Assembly (NCBI GenBank): GCA_009760855.2
Contig: WPIO01000053.1
Location: 1,379,501 to 1,443,500, forward strand
DNA from: Cristatella mucedo
Lineage: Eukaryota > Bryozoa > Phylactolaemata > Cristatellidae
Direction of reading: 5' to 3'
Length of the DNA: 64,000 nucleotides
Shown here piece after piece: positions 33,816 through 45,204 of this stretch. Both the position numbers and the translations under genes were made by a program. Within the stretch, counting starts at the first letter, position 1, and each line of letters opens with the position of its first letter. The notes under the pieces are model-generated. The model did no database searches, was not told the DNA's origin, and saw only the letters and a list, made by a program, of their open reading frames with translations.

Positions 33816-34470
33816 GTCATGTGTATCTCCGTCTGTAACTCCACAAAGTCATAAAGACCAGGTGGGTGTTACGCAGGAGAGTTTCGTATAGCACACTCAC
33901 AGCCTAAGCTGCTGTCGGTACGCATTCGGTAGCCAACAGACTTCGTCTCATGCAACAAAGAGAAAGTGGGAAGCATAGCAGAGTCAGGAGAGCAGTTGAG
34001 ATAGTGAGTAGCATGGAAGTAGCAGCTCAGGACCGCTGAAAACGATGAGCCATAGTCGGCAGTAGGAGAGTAGTTGTCGTTGCATAAGAATTGTGGAAGC
34101 GAGTTCCACAGTCTAGGATCTGCAGAGCTAAAGCTTCTGTTGCCAACGGTCTTTAAGCGGAGGAATGGAACAGCTAATTTATTGTCCACACAAGATCTGA
34201 GGGCGCGAACAGGCTGAAACTGATGCAGCAGTTCAGCTAGATACGAAGGAGCCCAGCCGTGTCGGGCCTTATGGTTCAGCGTAAGAACTTTGCTCTGTAT
34301 CCTTTGCTCAACCGGCAACCATCCTAGCTCTTTCAGCAAAGGTGACACGTGCTCAAACCGCTGGGACTTGAAGACCAGCCTTGCAGCAATATTCATAGTC
34401 TGCTGTAGTGGTATAATAGCTTTCTTTGGTAGCCCAGCCAAAAGGGAATTACAATAATCAAGCATAACTA
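33815..34470 (-). mobile_element. LINE-B 3' part with open ORF2 C-terminus
   Basis: The minus strand keeps 198 codons open: [20 protein letters not shown], the QRIQSKVLTLNHKARHGWAP block and the C-terminus ending CECAIRNSPA. These are the thumb and C-terminal region of a CR1/Jockey-group reverse transcriptase, with the 3' end (CTTTGTGGAGTTACAGACGG) following. 5'-truncated within ORF2. Confidence 0.9.
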
Positions 34471-34607
34471 AGAGAGCATAACTAAGAGAGACATAACTAA
34501 GGAGCTAGTTAAATTTTGTACAGGCAACGGTGGGAGACAGCTCCTAATCTTGGTCCTGGTGGGCTAACTCCTTAAATAAATAATTTATAAAATAAATCCT
34601 AGCTGAT

Positions 34608-34766
34608 TTAACAGCCTCTTTTTGTATAGCTACAGAAGAGCCTATACGGCTATCACCTCCGCTTGCAGTGGCAATAAAGGATCGCCCACCACAGGATTCG
34701 AACCCACGACCTCGGGGCCGAGGTCGTGAACAGCAACCGCCTTACCTAGTGAGCCATTACGACTCA
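34608..34766 (-). mobile_element. SINE-B, best copy
   Basis: On the minus strand: ATGGCTCACTAGGTAAGGCG (A box), palindromic ACGACCTCGGCCCCGAGGTC, B box GGGTTCGAATCC, GGTGGGCGATCCTTTATTGC, and the GGCTCTTCTGTAGCTATAC end with CAAAAAGAGGCTG. Confidence 0.88.
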
Positions 34767-34769
34767 ACT

Positions 34770-36260
34770 CCTTGCTAGCAGCCCTCAAGAATTTTTTGCT
34801 GCTGGGTCTTATCCTAGTACTTCAATACTCATGTCACGATTTGCATCTTGCCACAAGCAATTCTTTATTGCCTGCAGCTATAAGCTGGTGTGACATGTGC
34901 AAGGCTCATCAATGGCTGCATACTGTAAGTGAGGCAGCTGAATCAGTAAGTCGTCTCATTTTTATTCTCTCCTTTTGAGGTCATTGCCTGAGGGCACCAC
35001 CTCTTCTTGGTTGCACTGGGGTGAGGGCCTAGAGCACGTGGCCCGGCCTCTGCCCGATGGCCAAAGCAATGAGTGGCATGGCGGCAATAGTGCGGTAGCG
35101 AGATTTTTAGCGGTTTATTGCACATTGAACAAGTTAGGAAGCAAAATAAAAGCTATGCTAAAGAGGAACGAATATATACGTGCACACATTTACCATCTGG
35201 AAACAGATCAGAGTGAGTAGATGCGAAAGCTGCTAGCCAGTGTCCCCCACCTACCTACCTCATGGAGGAATGTCCGAAAGTGGGTCAAAATTTGATTTTT
35301 TTATGAAGTTTGCCTTTCAAAGGGAAAAATTGCTAAAAATGCAATCCCAAGTTTTAAAGATTGACACATCGCAGACAAAAATGAAGAATCTAAGCTACGT
35401 CCAAATCGCTACCGTAATGCTTCCTCTTTTTACAGCTCCCGAGGCATAGCTGCTATGGCTTTTCTCAACGAAAGCACAACATGCGAATGTGGCAGTGACA
35501 CCTCTCCTCGCACTTAGGTTTTCCGCTCCCACGTGGTTCGAGCAGCATCTCAGCAAAGCTGCATTGTGAACGATAACGGCTGGCCTTAGGCAGATGTTAA
35601 AGCTCGATTCCTGTGAGTTATTTGACTGCAGCTATTCCTTTTGCTGGAGAGCCAGCCTTCGCGACTGGCACGACTACACTACAGCCAGTTACAGCCAGTC
35701 AGTCTCCCGACTTCCCCAAGTCCGCGCTGTTGGCCATGCAGAGCATTCGTTTGCAACGTCCGGTTCGCTAAGGAAACTCCACAGCATACAAGGAAGCACT
35801 GGAATATGTTGCACAGTTGCAAAGTCCTACCGCTTAGCCACTATCATGAAGGCAGCCTGTCCCTCTGGGTGAGCCATTAGTAATGAAACCATGTAGAGCA
35901 TTTTCATTTTGTTTTTTTTCCTGAGTAGTTAGTGCTATCTTTATTCCCCCAAACGTTGCTTTAGTAATCAGGATAAATATTAATTTTAAATTTAGTTATT
36001 TTCCAGAACACTGCAGATGCAACAGCTGGAGATCTGGTGTTAAAGATAGAAAATTCATATTTTTGTAACAAATGCATTTTCTGTGTGCTGCCACACTACT
36101 AAGTCATGCATTAGTCAAACCCAAACAAATTTTCATTCAAAATCATTAAATGGTCAAATATTTGGTGTCTTGATGTTTATTGTTGATCTCTAGAAAGATT
36201 CGTTCACACATGGTACTTTCTGGCTAGGTTTTGAATGCATACATCACAATCAAGACAAGG
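34770..36260. other. No recognised feature
   Basis: There are open frames of up to 92 codons on the plus strand, none with family similarity or splice support. The last 400 bases are AT-rich. Confidence 0.4.
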
Positions 36261-37816
36261 GCAAATAGTAATAATAATAACATTTGTTATAGTGCCCTCA
36301 GAGAACCTCTTTCTAAGAATCTCTTTCTAAGCACTTTAAATTTGCTTCGAAAAAACGTGATCGAGTGGTTACCAGTAGCATGCTTAATGACAACTAGCAT
36401 AACGTGGTTAGAGATGATGGTAATATGAATGCAAATTTGGTTAGTGGTAGCATGCACAGTGTCAGCACACATAAGCGCACAAAGGATAAATTACATGGAC
36501 CCACTGAATGCTGTGATACACAGATGTGTTTTAGCTCTATTTTTAAATGTCGTAGAGTCAAGGGATGTCGTGACGCTTGTAAGAAGTAAGTTCCAGGCTT
36601 TGGGACCATACGAACTAAAGACACGGTACGAGGTATAGGTAAACAATAAGATTTCGAAAAGCTGGTGGTAGGATCCTTAGTCTGGTGGGGGGTTAGATCT
36701 TATCGGTAGGCTGGAGCCGAAGAAGGAAGGGACCTCAAAGTTAGTGACAGAACCTTGACGTCGATGCATTGCTTGACTGGGAGCCAGTGCATGTGAGCTA
36801 GAAGTGGTGTCTGACGTGGCAGCTGTGATGTTCCCGACAGAGAAGCCTAGCTGCAAAGTTTTGCAGCAGCTGTAAGCATCTGGTTGCGCTGGCAGGTAGA
36901 CCAACCAGCAGTGAGTTACTGTTAAGTCGAGGCGGATGTCACAAATATATGGATCAATTTAGATGTGGTATCCCATGCCTAAACAAGCCCGAATTTTTGC
37001 AATTTTGTGTAGCTGAAAGTAGCCAGACTTGACTGTGGAACTGATATGGTCGTCTAATGAAAGGTCACTTTGGAACATGACACCTAGATTTCGTGCAGAT
37101 TCAACAGGAGATATGCTGGCAGAGCCGATTTTGAGCCTTTCCAATTTCTGAATCACACTTGGTTTGCCCATAACTAGTAAGTCGGTTTTATCATCATTCA
37201 ATTTAAGAACATTTGCTGCCATCCGTGTTCGAATGTCATCAATACATTTGGCAGTGGAGTTGAGAGAATTCGACCTGCTGTAGGGTTGGGAAGGATCAAA
37301 GCAAAGACACAACTGAGTGTCATCTGCATAGAAGTGAAAGCTTAGGCTGTGATTGGCAATCTCATCGGCAAGAGATAGAGTATAAACCGTGAGCAGAACC
37401 GAACTAAGTACGGAGCCCTGAGGTACCCTGCATAGAGCTTTGAGGTACCCAGTACTTAAGTGGTTCCTCAGATGATCGTTGGAAATACCAGTGATGCCCA
37501 GGCGAGATGATATGCACTCACGAAGGACTTGATCGATAGTATCATAGACTGCCGAAAGATCGAGCAAAACAAGCAGAGATACTCTATTTAAGTCTGCATT
37601 CCTGAGTAGGTTGTTGCACACCCGAAGCAATGCTGCCTCTGTGAACTGATTAGCTCTAAAAAACAGACTGGAACTTACTGACAAGATTTGAAGTTTAAAC
37701 ATGTGAGTTCAGCTGGTCAGTCATGACTCGTTCCACTGTCTTTGATAGGAGTAATAGAAGAGAGACTGGGCGGAAGTCGCTCAAGTTCTCTTGGTCTAGT
37801 GTTGCTTCTTTCTTGA

Positions 37817-37907
37817 TCGTGCTTCCTTTGCAGCAAACGTCAAGTGCCTAGGTAGAGATTGAGTTCTCTGAGGGCGCTGTATCAAGTGTATTGTTATTAT
37901 TACTATT
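37817..37907 (+). mobile_element. LINE-A 3'-end-only insertion inside a LINE-A
   Basis: CTTCCTTTGCAGCAAACGTC to (ATT)n, about 91 bp, in opposite orientation to its host. The copy at 62.88 kb shows the uninterrupted host (TTCTTGAGAAGTGGCCTG). Confidence 0.85.
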
Positions 37908-38207
37908 AAGTATTGGCCTGACGACAGCCTTTTTGAAAGGTTCTGGGACATGATGTGAGGTTAGTGACACATTTATGATGTAAGTTATGCATGGCAGCAG
38001 CAGATCAAAGCATCATGGATGCAGGATTTTGGGAATAGTTGTCCAGAGGACTATTTGTCTTCTTTGATTTACATATGAACTTGATAACGAGGTCACTAGT
38101 GGCCTCCTTTAATATAGACAAGATTTTCTGGATGGAATTGAGGTACATGATTCCAGGGGATCCTGCTAATCTAGAGATGGACTCTCTGATCGTGCCTATC
38201 TTGTTGA

Positions 38208-38457
38208 CAAATGTAATGTAATGTATATCCGTCTGTAACTCCTCAAAGCCACAAAGGCTGTATGGGTGGTACACAGGAGATTGTACTATAGTGCACTCAC
38301 AGCCTGAGCGGCTTTCGGTACGCATTCGGTAGCCAACAGACTTACTCTCACGCAACAAAGAGAAAGTGGGAAGCAGAGCAGAGTCAGGAGAGCAGTTGAG
38401 GTAGTGAGTAGCATGGAAGTAGCAGCTCAGGACCGCTGAAAAAGATCAGCCATAGTC
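38208..38457 (-). mobile_element. LINE-B 3' fragment nested in LINE-A
   Basis: The (TAATG)n tail and 3' end of LINE-B interrupt LINE-A codons that are continuous at 63.19 kb. ACAAA and TCAAA border the two sides, suggesting a CAAA target duplication. Confidence 0.85.
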
Positions 38458-38729
38458 AAAGAATCAAGAGAAGCGATCAGCTAGATCGTCACAAGGATCA
38501 CTAGGTAAGGAGCTAACTCTGGGAACAGTCAAATAGATGGTTGATCGTTTGACATCCACACTACGTTGAAGCATTTGTTAGGATGGGAGAGGCATACATA
38601 CCAAGGCATATTTAGGTGTGACTGTAGGGCATCAGGACCAACTTACAAAGAGTTGAGTGAGAAAGAGTCGAGAAAGCTTTGTGCTCACAATGCTATGCTG
38701 AAATTGTTGGTCATGGGTGAAATAAATTA

Positions 38730-39187
38730 ATCGTGGGTGAAATTCTTTAATTTTTTCGTATTACAATGCTACTTTCTCCTTTTGCTAGTTGGTAGAGAGA
38801 GGGAAAATGGCGATGAAGTTTGTCATCCTAAGAATTTGGCAGGAACTGACTGACCACTTGACGATTGTAACCACCACTAGGGGGTCGCTACCCCATTTAC
38901 AGCTCGACCTCGTAGCCCAGCTTATGCCGGCGCCTAGTTACTTGGCTGTCGTAGGCCTTGTAACAGAAGAATGACCATCAGTTAGTCTCCTTGCAACAAA
39001 ACTGCATGCCCCAACAGTAACAGGGGACTAAACAATACTACTGGGAAACCCCGGGTACATAAGGGCTACAGTGGGACGTGGAATAACAGTGAGGGTAGAG
39101 TTCACAAATGGACTGCTAGTTAACCATGACATTCACCGTTGACGTACAACTTTGGCTGGAGCCGTCGACATACCTCTGCAGTCAGGG
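38730..39187. other. No recognised feature
   Basis: Nothing in this gap resembled a gene or a repeat seen elsewhere in the window. Confidence 0.35.
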
Positions 39188-40762
39188 TATCTGTAATAAT
39201 AATAATAATGCATTTATATAGCGCTCTCAGAGAACTTAATAATAATAATAATAATAATATTGCACTTGATAAAGCGCCCTCAGAGAACTTAATCTCTTTC
39301 TAGGCGCTTTACATTTGCTGCAAAGTGATATGCAATAGAATAGTAAGTAAAATCATGCTTGAAAAACAAACAAAATGAATAACATGGTTAGGGGTTACAT
39401 GCACTGGGTCAGCATGCAAATGTGGTTAGTGGCAGCATGAACAGTGTCAGCACGCATAAGCACATCGAGGACGAATCACAAGGACCCACTAAATGCTGTC
39501 CTAAATAGGTATGTTTTTAAGTTTCTTTTAAATGTGGTCAGGTCAGGGGATGTTCTGATGCAGGTCGGGAGGGAGTTCCAGGCTGTGGGAGCATACGAGC
39601 TAAATGCACGGTCTCCAAAGGATTTAAGGTTTGTACGAGGTATTTCTAGACTGTTGGATTCCGAAAAGCGAGTGGTACGATGCTTTGCCTGATGGGGTAG
39701 TATCTCTGAAAGATAGGCTGGAGCCATAGAATGAAGAGACCTAAAAGTGAGCGACAAAACCTTGAAGTCAATCCGTTGCTTGACTGGTAACCAGTGCAGG
39801 TCGGCGAGAAGTGGAGTAATGTGGCAACTGCGACGCTCACGACAGACAAGCCTAGCTGCAGATTTTTTGCACCAGCTGCAATCGCCTGATCGCACATGCT
39901 GGTAGGCCAGTAAGCAGTGAGTTGCAGAAGTCGAGACGAGATGTCACGAATGCATGGACCAACTTGGACGTGGTATCCTTATCTAAACAAGCCCGAATTT
40001 TAGCAATGTTATGAAGCTGAAAATAGGCTGATTTGACTGTGGAGCTGATGTGGTCGTCTAACGAGAGGTCGCTTTGGAATATGACACCTAGATTTCGAGC
40101 TGATGCAACTGGAGATATGCTGGCAGAGCCAATTTTGAAAGTCAGCCTTTCCAATTTCTGAATAACACTAGGTTTGTCCATAACTAGTAAGTTAGTTTTA
40201 TCATCGTTTAGTTTTAGAAAATTTGCTGCCATCCATGATCGGATGTCATCAATGCATGCAGCAAGTGAGTTGAGAGAATTTGAGGTGCTCGAAGGCTGGG
40301 AGGGATCAAAGCAAAGGTACAACTGAGTGTCATCCGCATAGAAGTGAAAGCCTAGATTGTGCTTGGCAATCACGTCAGCGAGAGGGAGAGTATAAACGGT
40401 GAAAAGGACCGGACCTAGCACAGGAGCCCTGAGGTACTCCATATTTTAGAGGTACTTCAGATGATCTTTGTCCATTCACGTCAACACTCTGGAGTCTCCC
40501 ACTGAGATAGGACCTGAACCACTGCAGAGCAGTGCCAGTGATGCCCAGGCGAGATGAGAGGCGCTCTAGAAGTACTTTGTGATCGATGGTATCAAAAGCT
40601 GCCGAAAGATCGAGCAAAACAAGAAGAGACACTCTACCCATGTCTGCATTCCTAAGTAGGTCGTTGTATACCCGAAGCAATGCTGACTCTGTGAAGTGAT
40701 TAGCTCTAAAGCCAGACTGGAACTTACTAGCAAGGTGTGAGGTTTCGATATACGAGTTCAGC
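39187..40762 (-). mobile_element. LINE-A, long well-preserved copy
   Basis: The minus strand encodes ALxRVYNDLLRNADMGR-type fingers, DLSAAFDTIDHKVLL, GITGTALQWFRSYLSGRLQS, GVPQGS, then after a one-base insertion (GGCTCCTGTGC near 40425) [33 protein letters not shown] and the C-terminus to LFRTAFSGSL. The 3' UTR and (ATT)n follow, with a second broken tail at 39187-39236. Near-identity with the 55.8-kb copy points to recent activity. Motifs place it in the CR1/L2/Jockey group; it begins at the reverse transcriptase, so the endonuclease is missing here. Confidence 0.92.
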
Positions 40763-40763
40763 T

Positions 40764-40930
40764 TAATCTATTTCTAGGCACTTTACACATGCTGCAAAGG
40801 AAGCAAGGTTGAATGGTTAGTGGTGGCATGCTCATTGACAACGAGTATAACGTGGTTAAAGGTGACACGCACAGGGTCAGCATGTAAATATGTTTAGTGG
40901 CAGCATGGCAGTGTCAGCACGAAAGTGCTC
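40764..40930 (-). mobile_element. LINE-A 3' UTR fragment
   Basis: TTCTAGGCACTTTACACATG to the CAGCATGGCAGTGTCAGCAC block; it abuts the truncated 5' end of the preceding copy. Confidence 0.7.
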
Positions 40931-41780
40931 TCAAGACTAACTAGTACGTTTAAATGCCGAAATTTGCCTAATTGCTGTGATACTGCTCTGCCAAATCTCG
41001 CGAAATCTCGTACAGTCGCGAAATCCGCTGTCTGGCCATATATTCAAAGAGCCCTTAAGTTCAGGACAATGCTCTTCGTCAATCAGCTTAATTTTGTTTA
41101 AGCGTGGCAATATAATTCGCAGTGGTTGAGCGTGAGCTTTTTCTTAATAATATAATTCATTTGAGGTAAGGCAAAGCAGGCAGCCGTTTCAGTGGTTCAA
41201 ACACTCGACGCCTCGGTCTGTACGCAACTTAATCACTATATTATGGAAATTCACCTTTCAGGTTCGACATTCACCAATATATTCAGAACAATGAGGCTTG
41301 AACGAGTCGACTGCCAACGGGGTCCTCAGCAAGTATTGAAACGGTGGTGTACTAAGTCAGCCGGATTATGACTGCCAATATATTTAGTAAACGCGATTGC
41401 CGGCTATAATCTGGCTTTGATCCGATTATCCGCGAAAATCTGTGGTTAGGCAGCATAAAAGCCGAAGGCGTGTTGCGTGTAATAGGCAGTCATTTTTGGC
41501 TCTGCTGTTTCGCTCTGGGCTTTGGTTCTTATGAGCGTTGAGCGTCGTTGTACGCCACTGATGGTGCAATTGGACGCCTGTAATTAAACTAATCTTTGTC
41601 CGGCCTAGAAGAGTACGGCGGACGAAATGCTATGACGAACTACTAAAATATCAACACTTTAGGTTGAGCTGCACATGCAACGGATCGTTCGAAAAGAATT
41701 AGCGCCGAACTTTGCGCACTGCGAGGAAGTTAATTATCTGCAGTCACATGATATTCCTAACGTGTTATGGGGAAATTCCC
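40930..41780. other. Upstream of GT31 copy B, no recognised feature
   Basis: No coding or repeat similarity seen. The segmental duplication shared with 55.3 kb begins at its right end. Confidence 0.35.
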
Positions 41781-41958
41781 TATCTAGCATGACATGGAGC
41801 GGGCCCTGGCTACCACTATTAGTTGCCAAACGCTACACCCTTCTCATGTCTCACATCGATCCCATTTATTGCTAAGTTGCTGCCTGAGGTGAGTAGGCTG
41901 TCGATGACTTGCGTTACCACTGCTTACTGTTACCCATCTAACGACGAGAAACGGCGTG

Positions 41959-42903
41959 ATGACCCACTTTTCGAACGCCTTCAGGCTGGTGTCAATCTTG
42001 GTGACCTTGCTCAACTGGGACTCAGTAGCTGGCGATGGCGTTGGCAGCAGCGCTAGTAATGGGCGACCTGTGGTCAACCCACACGACTTCAGGTACGTGC
42101 TCAACAATCCAAATCTATGTCAGAGCGCTGGGAGCGACCTATACATGGTGATTTGGATTCATACGGCCCCGCAGCATTTCAAGCAGAGGCTTCTTATTCG
42201 AGAGACGTGGGGAAATCCAATGAACTTCCACGATCTCAAGGTGAGAACTGCGTTTTTTGTCGGGGATCCTCTCAATGCGACTTTACAAATCTTACTGAAT
42301 CTTGAGTTTGAGAAGTATGGCGATATCATTGAGGAGGACTTCGTCGACACGTATCGAAATCTGACTTACAAGGCCATCATGGGCATGAAATGGGTACATA
42401 CACACTGCAGCAACGCTAAGATTATACTAAAATCTGACGACGACGTGGTAATTGACGTGTTCAGGCTTGTGCGACACGTCAAAGCACTCCACGAACATGG
42501 AATTGCGAGAGAGCGAACGATACTATGCGACTATCGGGTAAACCTGCCGGTCAACCGTGAGGGCAAATGGTCTGTCACTAAGAAAGAGTATTCGGGTGAC
42601 ATATATCCTCCTTACTGTTTTGGCTTGGCACTGCTGATGACGCCTGATCTGATGCTTCCACTCTACGTGGAGTCGCTGCACACTCCATATTTCTGGGTGG
42701 ACGACGTATATTTCACCGGAATTTTAGCTCAGAAGGTCAACGCTAGGCACCACCGTCTTTCGACTATCGTATCACTCGGCAACCTTGAGCCCGATGCTTA
42801 TTTGGGTCGTGAAAGTGACCACGTGTTTATTCATGTCCACAATGCAGATCTTTTCTCTTCCATCTGGAAAAAGATCGTGGCATTGTACTCTAAGGCGCAC
42901 TGA
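41959..42903 (+). CDS. GT31 beta-1,3-glycosyltransferase-like protein, copy B
   Basis: Intact single-exon gene, 314 codons from the ATG at 41959. A short hydrophobic N-terminus (residues about 8-20, ending VAGDG) suggests a signal peptide or weak signal anchor. Family motifs: RETWG, FFVGD, EKYGDIIEEDFVDTYRNLTY, SDDDVV (the DDD metal/donor site), YPPYCFG and VDDVYFTG. It is shorter than typical GT31 enzymes, as is copy A. It is nearly identical over the catalytic region to copy C at 57 kb, which is broken, so B is the functional member of that pair. A Golgi sugar-transfer role is inferred from the family; the exact linkage is unknown. Confidence 0.9.
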   Translation: MTHFSNAFRLVSILVTLLNWDSVAGDGVGSSASNGRPVVNPHDFRYVLNNPNLCQSAGSDLYMVIWIHTAPQHFKQRLLIRETWGNPMNFHDLKVRTAFFVGDPLNATLQILLNLEFEKYGDIIEEDFVDTYRNLTYKAIMGMKWVHTHCSNAKIILKSDDDVVIDVFRLVRHVKALHEHGIARERTILCDYRVNLPVNREGKWSVTKKEYSGDIYPPYCFGLALLMTPDLMLPLYVESLHTPYFWVDDVYFTGILAQKVNARHHRLSTIVSLGNLEPDAYLGRESDHVFIHVHNADLFSSIWKKIVALYSKAH

Positions 42904-43639
42904 GCAGCCATTGAATGCATTCCGAGCGACGAAGGGCTGAAGAATGATTGGCGGCCGTCTATTTAACCAATCTCGTCTAGTCCTGCCTTTATTCTGTCGG
43001 TCACTTCTGCGGTTGCCATATCGCGACGATTAAGATTGATGTTTCAGTTAGATGACCGTTTCTACTTACTTCACAGGTTCCACCAAGCACCTCTCTATGC
43101 TGTGCTCGCTTTCGCCATAAGCGAACTAATTTGCTTATGTAATCCAAAGATTGATCTCGTAGCAGTGAGCGATAATATACGGACACGGCCAGTTCTTGTT
43201 TCGCAGCCTTATTTTGCACTTTATTTAATTTTTGACTTTTCACTCTTTTAGAGCTCACACTTGCCTACAGCTTTAATTTTGTTTCCAAAGATTTGTGTCT
43301 TCTTATGGCATTCTCACTCAGTTCTAAATTCCCTCGAAATACGTTAAAGGCGTATTAGTTTTTTAAAGTATCGAATGTTGCCTTCTGCTTTTCACAGATA
43401 CTTTATTGGATAATCAAATCTAGCAAGCAGTTGTACATCTATGTGAAAACAAAAACGTTTTGTTTGGGTCAACAACAAAAATCATCATTTCTGCTATTGC
43501 TGAACTAAAGAGCCAGTTTCTGGTGCGATAGGCCTAAGCTTAAACGCCCCTAAATTTAAGGGCTCCTCTTTGTTTGCTCGGTCACTGCTTGGAGAGTTAT
43601 AACTCAGGGTCCTGATATAAATAACAAGTACATCAAGCC

Positions 43640-43855
43640 ATTAAAAATTACATCATGCTTTGGGAAGATAATGGCCATCCAAGTGCCAGCAAGCTTTCAG
43701 GGTATTATGTGAGTAGGATGTAAGCGCAAGGTTTATATGGGTCCAAGGAAATGTTGACCTGAATGTCTTTTCAGTAGAAATGAAAGCCAAGATTGAGTTT
43801 TGAAATGCCATTGACAGGATGGAGAGTAGGTAGATAGTGATTACAAGCGGCCTAA
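43640..43855 (-). mobile_element. Old retrotransposon reverse-transcriptase fragment (shared by both duplicates)
   Basis: TTCAGTAGAAATGAAAGCC, then AAGATTGAGTTTTG, resembles the reverse complement of the FHFYADD palm block; the same decayed piece occurs at 58.2-58.4 kb in copy C. It therefore predates the duplication. Confidence 0.5.
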
Positions 43856-44740
43856 TGTAATGTATCTCCGTCTGTAACTCCACAAAGTCATAAAGACTAT
43901 GTGAGTGTTACGCAGGAGAGTTTTGTAAAGCGCACTCACAGCCTAAGCGGCATTCGGTAGCCAACAGACTTCGTCTCACGCAACAAAGAGAAAGTGGGAA
44001 GCATAGCAGAGTCAGGAGAGCAGTTGAGGTAGTGAGTAGCATAGAAGTAGCAGTTCAGGACCGCTGAAAACGATGTGCCATAGTCGGCAGTAGGTGAGTA
44101 GTTGTCGTTGCGTAAGAATTGTGGAAGCGAGTTCCACAGTCTAGGACCTGCAGAGCTAAAGCTTCTGTCTCCAACTGTCTTTAAGCACAAACCGGCTGAA
44201 ACTGATGTAGCAGTTCAGCTAGGTACGAAGGAGCCAAGCCGTGGCGGGCCTTGTGGGTCAGCGTAAGAACTTTGCTCTGTATCCTTTGCTCAACCGGCAA
44301 CCATCCTAGCTCTTTCAGCAAAGGTGACACGTGCTCAAACCGCTGGGACTTGAAGACCAGCCTTGCAGCCATATTCATAGTCCGCTGTAGTGGCATTATA
44401 GCTTTCTTTGGCAGCCCAGCCAAAAGGGAATTACAATAATCATGCCGAGACAGAACTAATGAGCAAGTTAAATTTTTTGCAAGCCACTGTGGGAGACAGC
44501 TCCTAATCTTGGATAGGGATCGGATGTGATGGCTAGCTGTAGAGGCAGTCTTCTGAATGAAGCTTTTGAAATTGAGGCAGTTGTCGAACACGACACCTAA
44601 ATTACGAGCACGTCGTGAAGGTCGCACAATAGCATCACCTATTAGAACAGCAAAGCCTTTTAATCCAGCCACACGCTTAGGGTGTCCTATGAGCAGCAGT
44701 TCGGTTTTATCGTCATTTAATTTCAGGAAGGCCAAACCCT
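43855..44740 (-). mobile_element. LINE-B, longest copy
   Basis: The minus strand encodes FLKLNDDKTELLLIGHPKRV, ARNLGVVFDNCLNFKSFIQK, SKIRSCLPQWLAKNLTCSLV, GLPKKAIMPLQRTMNMAARL and the C-terminus, with a break near 44185. The (TAATG)n tail is at 43855. Copy C lacks it (GGCCTAAGACCAAACCC is continuous at 58398), so it inserted after the segmental duplication. Confidence 0.92.
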
Positions 44741-45200
44741 TACGAACCTATACTTTTGAGGCTTCCCCTGCGTCCCCGGTTGACCGACAGCCATTTACAT
44801 GTAGGCTCTCGGGTTGTCTCACTGAGGCCAGACCAAGCAATGTTAAGCACTGAGCAAGTGATAACAAGGCGTACAGAGAGGCGCTCCAGAAGGGCTGGTG
44901 GTCTAGTGTGTCAAATTCTGCTGTGAGTTCTCCAAGATCTAGCCGAGAGGCCCTACCCTGATCTGCGTAGCTCAGAACGTCACTGTAAACTGTGTGAGAG
45001 CAGCTCCCGGGGACCGGTTAGCTATAAATCTCATTTTAAACTTACTACCAATATCGCACCAGCTGATGTAATAGTTGAGCTGCTGGTTCACCACTCGTTG
45101 TAGTGTCCAAGTTAAGAATAAAAGTAAGGAGACTGGACGGAAATTTGAGTAAGGGCTGGACAAAGATTACCCGCCAGTGAACCAAAGCGTTGATGGCATA
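44740..45200 (-). mobile_element. Old retrotransposon fragment in the segmental duplication
   Basis: Frameshifted minus-strand codons for the SNFRPVSLLLFL, LNYYIS and FRANxSxxxALT-type fingers and for an EFDTLDHQPF block (family DLSAAFDTIDH). The same fragment at 58.4-58.86 kb shows that it predates the duplication. Confidence 0.7.
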
Positions 45201-45204
45201 TAGC

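Larger units (their letters stand above)
36265..38730 (-). mobile_element. LINE-A, long decayed copy with two nested insertions
   Basis: The minus strand, 5' to 3', shows the segment before the reverse transcriptase, the fingers (VSLLVLLDLSAVYDTIDQ), the PQGSVLSSVLLTVYTLS and FHFYADDTQLCLCFDPSQ palm motifs, MAANVLKLNDDKTDLLVMGK, and the C-terminal region at 36.4-36.9 kb, then the 3' UTR and the (ATT)n tail near 36270. YADD is the catalytic aspartate pair. Frameshifts break the frame. A tail-only LINE-A (37817-37907) and a LINE-B (38208-38457) are nested inside. Confidence 0.88.
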
